The position numbers and the translations under genes are program-made. Below are positions 25,635 through 33,009 of a DNA stretch of 64,000 nucleotides, one piece after another. Position 1 is the stretch's first letter. The number at the start of each line of letters is the position of its first letter. Source of the DNA: an uncultured Saprospiraceae bacterium (lineage in GTDB: Bacteria; Bacteroidota; Bacteroidia; Chitinophagales; Saprospiraceae); assembly GCA_938015435.1 (NCBI GenBank), contig CALLPN010000018.1, forward strand, positions 62,001-126,000. Reading direction: 5' to 3'. The notes beneath the pieces were generated by a model. It saw only the letters and a list, made by a program, of their open reading frames with translations, made no database searches and was not told where the DNA came from.

Positions 25635-26330
25635 TTAATCTTGCTGAGCAAATACATCTTTAAGCAACTTAGACGAACGCTGTGAAAGGTCTGTTCTGAT
25701 TCCTAGCTCCTTTTTTTGTACTACATCGAATAAGCCAACTAGAGACTTTGATGTTACATGATCAGCTAGATCTGGGTTGACCTTAGTCACAAAAGGAATA
25801 GAGTTATACTTATTAACAGCAGAAGCCCAATAATCGAGTGCACCGTACTTATTAAGCGAATTGACTATTACTGGACTAAACTCTGAATAAAGTGCGCCAT
25901 AAGTTGCTTTATGCAAGTAATTTGTAGCTGCATCTTTTTCTCCCATAAGAATACCTAACGCATCTTGGATAGTCATCTGCTTGATAGCTCTAAGGAATAT
26001 ATTTCCTGCTTTACCTGCAGCATCTTCCGCACCTTGATTAATCTTCTTAATGATCTCCTCCTCTACATTAGTAAACCCAGGAATATACTTGAGTTTACTG
26101 ATTACAGCATTAGCCTCCTCAGGTAATAGAATCTTATAAGCCGATTTATAGAATCCATCTTTAGCAGATAACTGTTGAGAGCTTTTCTCCGCACCTATAC
26201 TGAGTGCTTGCTTGAGTCCATTAGCGATATCCGCTTTGCTTGTAGGAACTGTAAGTATCTGATTTAACATTGCTGGATCACAGGATACTAGAGACAATGT
26301 CATAAACATTAGAAATAATGCCTTTTTCAT
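25635..26330 (-). CDS. DUF4197 lipoprotein
   Basis: A 231-residue lipoprotein. The start at 26330 gives a signal peptide MKKALFLMFMTLSLVSC with a lipobox cysteine at residue 17; a longer frame from 26390 would bury it. The mature protein is a single DUF4197 helical domain: IANGLKQALSIGAEKSSQQLS, YKILLPEEANAVISKL, GKAGNIFLRAIKQMTIQDALGILMG, then AATNYLHKATYGAL and FSPVIVNSLNKYG. The family is periplasmic or outer-membrane associated with no known activity. It appears monocistronic. Confidence 0.88.
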   Translation of the reverse strand: MKKALFLMFMTLSLVSCDPAMLNQILTVPTSKADIANGLKQALSIGAEKSSQQLSAKDGFYKSAYKILLPEEANAVISKLKYIPGFTNVEEEIIKKINQGAEDAAGKAGNIFLRAIKQMTIQDALGILMGEKDAATNYLHKATYGALYSEFSPVIVNSLNKYGALDYWASAVNKYNSIPFVTKVNPDLADHVTSKSLVGLFDVVQKKELGIRTDLSQRSSKLLKDVFAQQD

Positions 26331-26513
26331 AGTTGTATTATTTATTAATATAATGAATGCGTAAGGTAGTGATTTCTTCACGATGGTCAAGAAGTCTATA
26401 CCTAACTGTAAGCGTATTACGAAGTTAATTAGTTACTCAGCCTGTATTAATTATGTTTCCCTTAACCATATTTCACGATGCCTTATAACAAACGTGGTAC
26501 ACTTTATTGACTT

Positions 26514-28850
26514 TTAGAATTTTATATTTACTCCGATGGTATAACTCGCTCCTACATCATCTGCAAAGTACCGTTGCCTATTAAGATAGTCTCTATATCT
26601 CACATTAAGTACATTATCAGCCTTGAGGAAGAGACGCAATTTGAGCGAAGTATAAAGTATGTTAGTAGAAACCTTAAACCCTAAAAGGCTATAAGCATCT
26701 GGAGTGGGTGCAAAATCTTGCTCTGCAAGTAGATGAGTTTGTTGGAACACATATTTACTATTTACCTCAAACTCTAAGTTGTCGAGTTTGACTAGAGACG
26801 AGATCTTGATCGGTCCATGCGTGGCATAAACCAAACTACCATAGAAACTAATAGGTGGCATAAATACCAAAGGAACGTCATTTTTAACATCGTCGCCTTT
26901 GAGGTAACTATATTTTAATAAACCTACAAAAGCATCATTGATGGTAAACTGAGTCGCAAAATCAAAACCATAAATATTTGCATCCGTTTGCTCGTACTTA
27001 AACACAGGAAAGGAACCTCTAATCGTAGGGCGAATTTCATCCTGAGGGCTAAGATATATGTAATCCTTAAATCGCTGATGATAGCCCAAAGCACTTACAG
27101 AAAAAGATGGACTTGGAAGCCATTTATATTCCAACGTATTTTTATGAGCGAGCTCTGACTTCAAATTTATATCTCCTTCTTCTATTCCACTCACTCCTTG
27201 ATGAAGACCATTGCTATAAAGTTCATTGACTTCTGGATTACGCATTGATAGACCAGTATTAATACTTACTGATTGTTTATCTGTAATATCAACTTCGATT
27301 GCCAGTAACCCACTTACATTAAAAAATTGATTATTGTATCTAACTATTTCTTTGGGTATAGTATTAGAGATTGTTAATGCTTTTTGATTTTCGTAATCGA
27401 ATCGCAAGCCGGATTTAATTTGAGTACTTTTTATTTTTTTGGACAAGGTTGCAAACCATCCACTTTCCCACGATATATAATCAGGAATAAGAGGTAAAAT
27501 ACCTGTATCTGGATTGTTTGTATTATCAGTAATTATATTTTGGTTTCCTGTTTTAAATTTCCATTCAGAATCAAAATATTTCGTAAAGGTTAATTCCGTA
27601 TTGAAAGTATATTGCTTAAGACTTAGTGCCGGAATATCCGAACGTCCACTTCTTCTAATATCAAACTCTTCCCTGTCATTTAATTGACCCGCCAATACGA
27701 GTTCAATTATAGCTTTTGGACTTTTGTAATACTTTGCTTTTAATTTGACTAATTGATGAGTGACATGCTGCCTTGGAGCATCCACACCGTAGCTGAAATT
27801 TGGTTCTGTAAAAAACGGAATAGACTGAGAAAAAGCTTGTTGAATCTCATCTGGACTAGAGACATGCGCCCCTCTAAGCACCCCTAATTTATTATTAAAT
27901 GTACTAGCATAAAAATCTATAAATAAATTTTCATTCCACGATTTCTCAAGTTGCAACGCAAGATTAGCTTCTTGTAGTCCTGTATTATTGAGAAAGTAAT
28001 CCGCTGTAGATCTATCACCATATTTCCTTAGTGTTCCATTGAGCCTCCAAGCCAACTTACTCGAATATTTTTCTAGTCTTGCATTAATATTATTACCTCT
28101 ACCATTAGTTTCATACGAATAGTTGACTTGTCCATGCAAGTGAGGTTCTCTGCTGATACGCTTAGGCTCTACGAGTATCACGCTCCCTAGATTACCACCA
28201 TTATATTCGATGGCACTCGCCCCTTTTATGATCGTAATATTATCAGCTGCAAACGGATCGATCTCTGGACTATGATCATTGCCCCATTGTTGGCCACTCT
28301 GAGCTACCCCATTATTGAGTATTGTCAATCTATTACCATACATACCTTGTACTACTGGCTTAGATATTCCGCTCCCATTTTTGATAAGGTGCACACCCGC
28401 TTCATTTTCGATGAGGCCTGATAGATTTTGATTATTACTATCTTCTATTTTTTTTCTATTGACCGAAAGGTTAGGTTGTGTACCAACGTTATTTTTTTGC
28501 CCTTGAATCACGACCGTACCTAAAGAAGTCTCTGTATGTCCAAGATTGATATTGATTACCGTATCTTTCTCCAAATCTATATGAATCTTATAGTCCTCGC
28601 AACCGATATGAGAGAAGATCATATGATAATGCCCTGAACAAACTCCACTGAATGAAAACTGACCATCGTCATCTGTTGCAGCTCCATCTCCAGTTTCTTG
28701 CAAATAGACATTGACATAAGACAAAGGCAACTGAGAGGCTTCATCCACTACCCTTCCTTGAACTATTATATCACAATCTTGAGCGGTAAGTAATTGGCAA
28801 AAAAAGGGGATCAATAAAATTAATCCCCATTGCAAAACTTTACTGTACAT
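26514..28850 (-). CDS. TonB-dependent receptor, probable metal uptake
   Basis: A 778-residue outer-membrane receptor. The start at 28850 is chosen because it follows a signal peptide (MYSKVLQWGLILLIPFFCQLLTAQ) and overlaps the upstream lipoprotein stop by 11 bp, implying translational coupling. A carboxypeptidase-like regulatory domain occupies about residues 28-105 (VQGRVVDEASQLPLSYVNVYLQ). The TonB plug is about 115-225, with PVVQGMYGNRLTILNNGV, then GQQWGNDHSPEIDP and IKGASAIEYNGG, resembling ZnuD-type zinc receptors. The 22-strand barrel ends SYTIGVNIKF. It shares an operon and a FUR-like operator with the lipoprotein. A zinc or other metal substrate is inferred, not shown. Confidence 0.85.
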   Translation of the reverse strand: MYSKVLQWGLILLIPFFCQLLTAQDCDIIVQGRVVDEASQLPLSYVNVYLQETGDGAATDDDGQFSFSGVCSGHYHMIFSHIGCEDYKIHIDLEKDTVININLGHTETSLGTVVIQGQKNNVGTQPNLSVNRKKIEDSNNQNLSGLIENEAGVHLIKNGSGISKPVVQGMYGNRLTILNNGVAQSGQQWGNDHSPEIDPFAADNITIIKGASAIEYNGGNLGSVILVEPKRISREPHLHGQVNYSYETNGRGNNINARLEKYSSKLAWRLNGTLRKYGDRSTADYFLNNTGLQEANLALQLEKSWNENLFIDFYASTFNNKLGVLRGAHVSSPDEIQQAFSQSIPFFTEPNFSYGVDAPRQHVTHQLVKLKAKYYKSPKAIIELVLAGQLNDREEFDIRRSGRSDIPALSLKQYTFNTELTFTKYFDSEWKFKTGNQNIITDNTNNPDTGILPLIPDYISWESGWFATLSKKIKSTQIKSGLRFDYENQKALTISNTIPKEIVRYNNQFFNVSGLLAIEVDITDKQSVSINTGLSMRNPEVNELYSNGLHQGVSGIEEGDINLKSELAHKNTLEYKWLPSPSFSVSALGYHQRFKDYIYLSPQDEIRPTIRGSFPVFKYEQTDANIYGFDFATQFTINDAFVGLLKYSYLKGDDVKNDVPLVFMPPISFYGSLVYATHGPIKISSLVKLDNLEFEVNSKYVFQQTHLLAEQDFAPTPDAYSLLGFKVSTNILYTSLKLRLFLKADNVLNVRYRDYLNRQRYFADDVGASYTIGVNIKF

Positions 28851-29409
28851 CCACAGGAATATTAACTTGTATATCTGTCTCTCCTTGTGCATTAGTGACA
28901 TCCCCATCAGCTACTCCTGCGGCTGACTTCATTGGCTCATGCTTAAGTATGATAGTCAATACTCCAGATGCCGGTGCTCCAGTAGTCAAAACTGTACTCA
29001 ATCCCACAGGCTTACCATCATCATCCATATCGCTATAAGATACCTGTAAACCTTCGACAGTGGATTCAAAAAAGAACTGATGATCTTCATCTTCCTCTTG
29101 TATCTCTTCTGTAATATTTTCGGCAGGAGATTCTGCTTCATTGAGTAGCTCAAGCGATCCAGTGTATTGACTATTAGCCTGTAAGGTCCCACCTACTATT
29201 ACTGGATCATTACCTCCGTCTCCGTCAAGGTCTATAAAACTCAACACGACAACACCACTGCCGTTATCTGGAGTTGGTGTAAGCGTATAGTTGACCGTAG
29301 TGATTAATTCTTCTTCATTTGGAATAATCGGATCATCCTTATCACATGATGTGAGGATTAAAGTAAATGACGCTAAAAGGATTGCTGAAATTGAAGTAAA
29401 TCTGTACAT
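28840..29409 (-). CDS. Acidic lipoprotein partner of the TonB receptor
   Basis: A 189-residue lipoprotein. The start at 29409 gives a signal ending LTSC (cysteine at residue 22) followed by an acidic DKDD linker. The remaining domain has LITTVNYTLTP, VVLSFIDLDGDGGNDPVIVGGTL, LNEAESPAENITEEI and EEDEDHQFFFES. This combination of strands with a DGDGG loop and an acid/histidine cluster is a recurring Bacteroidota family encoded immediately upstream of TonB receptors. It may deliver or sense a metal at the outer membrane; that role is inferred from context. Its last 11 bp overlap the receptor start. Confidence 0.75.
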   Translation of the reverse strand: MYRFTSISAILLASFTLILTSCDKDDPIIPNEEELITTVNYTLTPTPDNGSGVVVLSFIDLDGDGGNDPVIVGGTLQANSQYTGSLELLNEAESPAENITEEIQEEDEDHQFFFESTVEGLQVSYSDMDDDGKPVGLSTVLTTGAPASGVLTIILKHEPMKSAAGVADGDVTNAQGETDIQVNIPVDVQ

Positions 29410-29436
29410 AACAAGTATTTTAATTAATGTTTGATA

Positions 29437-29473
29437 CAAATGTAAATAGTAAAATGCAACATTGTTGCATTTT
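29437..29473 (-). promoter_or_regulatory. Promoter with a FUR-family-like 7-1-7 operator
   Basis: On the minus strand TACATTTG (29444-29437) matches the Bacteroidota -7 element, 27 bp before the lipoprotein ATG. Just upstream, TGCAACATTGTTGCA at 29455-29469 is a perfect 7-1-7 palindrome, and its arms extend to 10 bp each (29451-29460 and 29464-29473). The 7-1-7 layout is that of FUR-family regulators such as Fur and Zur. It covers the -20 to -43 region, where a bound repressor would block transcription. Confidence 0.7.
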
Positions 29474-29595
29474 AGGGAAATACTTTAATTATTTCTAAAA
29501 AAATTAACTAATCTAAATTACTTTCCTGCCATCAATTGTCAGCTAAGAGCCTTTCAATGTATGCCAACTGGCTATTATCATATACTACAACTGTC

Positions 29596-30528
29596 CTAAT
29601 ATCCCGTTTTATTATAAGGAATTGCGATCTTATAAGTATTGTTCTTAACTGTAAGTTTCCCTGCTATCAGCCAAGGATTGAAGTACTTCAGGGTACGGTA
29701 ACTAATACCTTGGTCATGGGCCCATTTACTCAAATTCGGAATTGAACTATTGACATTAATATATTCTACTTGATCTTGTGATGCATATTTATCTGTAGAA
29801 TCTAGGTAGAATCCATATGACTGAGGGTCACTCATAATTTCCTTAATAGCAATAATCCTAAATAAGTATCTACCGGTTTCAGCATTGATATTCATATTAT
29901 AAAAGCTCTCTTCCCCTTGAGACTTACGTTGCTTACTAAAACTAGTTGGGCCTACATTGTATGCCGCTGCTGCATTACTCCAAGTTCCAAATCTATTTTT
30001 CATATTCTTGAGGTATCGACATGCCGCTCGAGTCGATTTTTCGATATGATATCTCTCGTCTATCTCATTGTTAATTTCAAGTTTCCATTCTTTTCCTGCT
30101 AATTTTCTAAACTGCCAAAATCCTTTAGCAGCGGCACCCGAACTTACATTACGCAGATTACTCTCTGCCACTGCTAGGTATTTGAAATCATCTGGAACTC
30201 CTTCTTCAGCTAATACCCGTTCAATTGTAGGAAAGTACTTAGCTGCCATCTTAAGATTAAGTAATGTGCTACTATGCCAATAGGCATTGACGGATAATTC
30301 TCGATCTAGGCGCTCACGCGTATCCATATTCATCGGTACTATCTCGCCCGCTAGATCGTACGATTTATTGATATCTATGGAATGTACTTGTTGAGGTAGA
30401 TGTGTAGATCCTGTTTCTTCCGTCTCCAGTGAATCTTCAACATCATCCACAGAAGCAAATGATATCGTAATCAAAAATGTAAATACAAGACCGGAGAACA
30501 GTCCGAATTTAGAATAAATAGAATTCAT
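29596..30528 (-). CDS. Lytic transglycosylase (SLT domain, MltD-like)
   Basis: A 310-residue exported peptidoglycan lytic transglycosylase that cleaves the MurNAc-GlcNAc bond with formation of a 1,6-anhydro product. A signal peptide is at the N-terminus (residues 1-26). The SLT domain spans about 100-240, with the catalytic glutamate E122 in YLAVAESNLRN, and the conserved GAAAKGFWQF and NAAAAYNVGP segments. The C-terminal 70 residues (ISYRTLKYFNPWL, then NTYKIAIP) resemble a LysM-type wall-binding module. It stands alone, 186 bp upstream of the lipoprotein/receptor operon. Confidence 0.9.
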   Translation of the reverse strand: MNSIYSKFGLFSGLVFTFLITISFASVDDVEDSLETEETGSTHLPQQVHSIDINKSYDLAGEIVPMNMDTRERLDRELSVNAYWHSSTLLNLKMAAKYFPTIERVLAEEGVPDDFKYLAVAESNLRNVSSGAAAKGFWQFRKLAGKEWKLEINNEIDERYHIEKSTRAACRYLKNMKNRFGTWSNAAAAYNVGPTSFSKQRKSQGEESFYNMNINAETGRYLFRIIAIKEIMSDPQSYGFYLDSTDKYASQDQVEYINVNSSIPNLSKWAHDQGISYRTLKYFNPWLIAGKLTVKNNTYKIAIPYNKTGY

Positions 30529-30702
30529 ATTAAATTATTTTTATATACGTAAAGTACCTATGTCGAATTAATTACTCCTAAAACTGATAAAAAGATGAAA
30601 TGAACCACCGTCGAACAGTAAAGGAAATGGATGTCTATAGAACCGTGACAATACCTATTATAGTATGTCTCTATCCGAATGACAATGTTAATGAAGACCT
30701 AA

Positions 30703-31071
30703 TTAGGGTTTATTGATCTCGCTTATTAAAAATGGAGTCCCTGCGCGACGTTCGTTTTCAAATACTTCCTTAGCGACACCGGTAATCCTTACTTCTGTTC
30801 CTACAGTAGCCCACTCTGGGATCATACATGCTTGGTAACGATCTCCTGTTTCGTAGCAGTCCAAAATACCTAGCTTTCCCGCCTTTAGTACTTTTGCTGA
30901 GGTAAGACCAACGATTTTTACCGTATTCCTATCTTTATAACAATCTTCAGTTTGTTGAAATTTGGAAGGTTCTGCAGGTAAGATTATAGTCTTTGCAGTA
31001 GCTTCTTTCGTAGGAGCTTGGTTGCAGGAAAGTAGCAAAGGAAGCGATAGAATTGCGAGGAGTATCTTCAT
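30703..31071 (-). CDS. Small lipoprotein of unknown function
   Basis: The 122-residue product starts with a short lipoprotein signal, MKILLAILSLPLLLSC (cysteine at 16). The mature part, from NTVKIVGLTSAKVLKAGKLGILDCYETG to EWATVGTEVRITGVAKEVFENE, alternates strands in a manner suggesting an OB-like or other small beta fold. Two or three further cysteines could form a disulfide in the periplasm. I do not recognise the family. It is transcribed away from sodA, sharing the intergenic region 31072-31231. Confidence 0.65.
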   Translation of the reverse strand: MKILLAILSLPLLLSCNQAPTKEATAKTIILPAEPSKFQQTEDCYKDRNTVKIVGLTSAKVLKAGKLGILDCYETGDRYQACMIPEWATVGTEVRITGVAKEVFENERRAGTPFLISEINKP

Positions 31072-31231
31072 TACAAAGTAGGTTTAAAGAAAAACGAATT
31101 CATATATAATTTAATCTTAATATGAAGACGATATGATAATTAAAACATTAAACGCTAAATTAGCATTTAATATATGTAGCTACTCGTTTGAGCTACTCAA
31201 TCTATTCACTAAAACACAAACTCATAAGAAT

Positions 31232-31840
31232 ATGGCTTTTACACTACCAGAATTAGGATTTGCATATGACGCACTAGAACCTCATATCGATGCGCGTACG
31301 ATGGAAATACATCATACTAAGCACCACAACGGATACACTACCAAGCTCAATGCGGCTATAGAAGGTACAGATCTAGCTGACAAATCAATAGAAGACATCC
31401 TCAAAAACTTAGACACTAGCAATACTGGTGTTAGAAACAACGGAGGTGGATATTGGAATCACAAATTGTTTTGGGAAGTATTAAACCCAGATGATAGAGG
31501 TAGACTTTCAGGAGAACTACTAGACGCTATCAACGAAACATTTGGTTCTAAAGATGGAATGATTGAGCAATTTAGCAAAGCTGCGGCAACTAGATTTGGA
31601 TCAGGATGGGCATGGTTATGTGTTCACCCAGGAGGTAAGTTAGAGATCTGCTCATCTGCTAATCAAGACAACCCTATGATGCCAGGCATCGGATGTGGAG
31701 GGACTCCTATTATGGGATTAGATGTGTGGGAGCATGCATACTACCTCAATTACCAAAACAGAAGACCAGATTATATCAACGCTTTCTTTAGTGTGGTAAA
31801 CTGGAATGTAGTAGAGAAGAAGTACGCGGATAATAAGTAA
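31232..31840 (+). CDS. sodA: Superoxide dismutase, Mn type
   Basis: A 202-residue Fe/Mn superoxide dismutase that converts superoxide to oxygen and hydrogen peroxide. The start at 31232 ([20 protein letters not shown]) is used because the upstream in-frame extension from 31133 has no family counterpart. Metal ligands are H27, the histidine of [11 protein letters not shown], and the aspartate and histidine of [18 protein letters not shown] carries a glutamine at the position typical of manganese enzymes. GSGWAWL is also conserved. A strong terminator lies about 100 bp downstream. There is no export signal with this start, so it is cytoplasmic. Confidence 0.93.
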   Translation: MAFTLPELGFAYDALEPHIDARTMEIHHTKHHNGYTTKLNAAIEGTDLADKSIEDILKNLDTSNTGVRNNGGGYWNHKLFWEVLNPDDRGRLSGELLDAINETFGSKDGMIEQFSKAAATRFGSGWAWLCVHPGGKLEICSSANQDNPMMPGIGCGGTPIMGLDVWEHAYYLNYQNRRPDYINAFFSVVNWNVVEKKYADNK

Positions 31841-31938
31841 TATCAATAACTTAAGTTGTTAAGAAAAATAAATCTAAAGCTTCTATAGGTCGCTACAAGT
31901 TTATATGTTTCTACCGTTTAAGAACTACTTAAAATACT

Positions 31939-31972
31939 AGAGCTTGATCATTTAATTGATCAAGCTCTTTTT
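31939..31972 (+). terminator. Intrinsic terminator downstream of sodA
   Basis: AGAGCTTGATCA pairs perfectly with TGATCAAGCTCT around loop TTTAAT and is followed by TTTT, 98 bp after the sodA stop. Confidence 0.85.
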
Positions 31973-32131
31973 ACTTTTGCAGCCATTCATATTAGATAAC
32001 TATTACATCAATCAAACTTTCTTTATTAATATTAGAATATAACTCTTGCAACCAAAGTAATAATTAAGCCTGAATACAAGACATTACTAACATTTCTTCT
32101 AAAAATCATCTTTAAAAACAATTGTTGATCA

Positions 32132-32350
32132 ATGAATGATATCATAAAGCAAAAAATAATATCCGTATGTGATAAGAAAATCGCAGTAAAAGGAGAAGGT
32201 GTTGGTCTATCCTTTTATGCATTTTTTGCCAACAAGAATACCAATCCGGAACTACTAATGGAAGTTGCTGAATGGTGGATCAAGCAACACCAACTCGATC
32301 ATTTTGAAAAAGCTATAAAAATTAAAAATATGGTTCTTAGTGAAATGTAA
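32132..32350 (+). CDS. Small conserved protein, probably DUF6500-like
   Basis: A 72-residue cytoplasmic protein without signal or membrane helix. The sequence GEGVGLSFYAFFANKNTNPELLMEVAEWWI followed by HQLDHFEKAIKIKNMV is very like a small family I recall as DUF6500, and the length fits. The function is unknown. It lies between the sodA terminator and a 660-bp noncoding region. No partner gene is apparent. Confidence 0.65.
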   Translation: MNDIIKQKIISVCDKKIAVKGEGVGLSFYAFFANKNTNPELLMEVAEWWIKQHQLDHFEKAIKIKNMVLSEM

Positions 32351-33009
32351 CAACACTTGAATCCCAAATTGCAATTCTTTCAATTTCTCTCTATCGGACT
32401 GGAATTTGAGTGATGCATATAATTAATTTATCCTCGATCTTTAATCGCCCAGTGTAGAATACCATTTGGCACATCCGGCTCAACAATACGATTATACCCT
32501 CATACTGCCCTTTGGTACACTCATCTCAGCTATATCCTCGCTAAAACTGTAACCTTGAATCGGACACTAACATTAATCGTTACCCATGTAGTGAAGAACA
32601 GTCTTATGAACAGTTTGTAAATATATATTGACTGAATAGATGGGCCAACAAAGTTATGTCATATTTAGAAGCGAACCATAACTGATTAACAAGTATCAAT
32701 ATTATGACATTATAAATAGTATTCGATTTGAAAAAAATTGCATTAAGATAAGAAGGTGCCCAATTGAACAAAGCGTCTCTATAAATCGTATTTATACGGC
32801 ATATGGGGATGCTTATTTTCCTTAATGAGCCACTACTAAGGGACTTTACATAGACATCTTATGTTATCAATACAACCTTCTTAAAAGAAGAGTGCTCAGT
32901 TCAATTCTCAGAAAATTATAAACTTTCTTAGAATAAGCGATCTCATAAACACAAATGCTAAATTAAGGTCTATCTTGTTCGTATAAATTAACACCGAGCC
33001 TACAAGAAC
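32351..33009. other. Large intergenic region with a possible gene remnant
   Basis: This 659-bp gap upstream of the sensor kinase has stops in all frames. The only coding-like signal is a minus-strand remnant at 32428-32570, listed separately. The kinase promoter should lie in the last 100 bp; TATCTTGT near 32970 is a weak -7 candidate. Confidence 0.4.
32428..32570 (-). pseudogene. Possible remnant of a peptidase-like C-terminus
   Basis: On the minus strand one frame reads IQGYSFSEDIAEMSVPKGSM and, after a +1 shift, another reads GYNRIVEPDVPNGILHWAIKD followed by a stop. The VEPDVP phrase and the preceding strand pattern recall the C-terminal end of S41 (tail-specific/tricorn-like) peptidases. 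The stretch is short, so chance is possible. It would represent the 3' tail of a gene otherwise lost. Confidence 0.25.

Noticed and set aside
31133..31231. N-terminal extension of superoxide dismutase as an export signal
   Set aside because: The extension is polar and lacks a signal-peptide profile; the family starts at the ATG at 31232.
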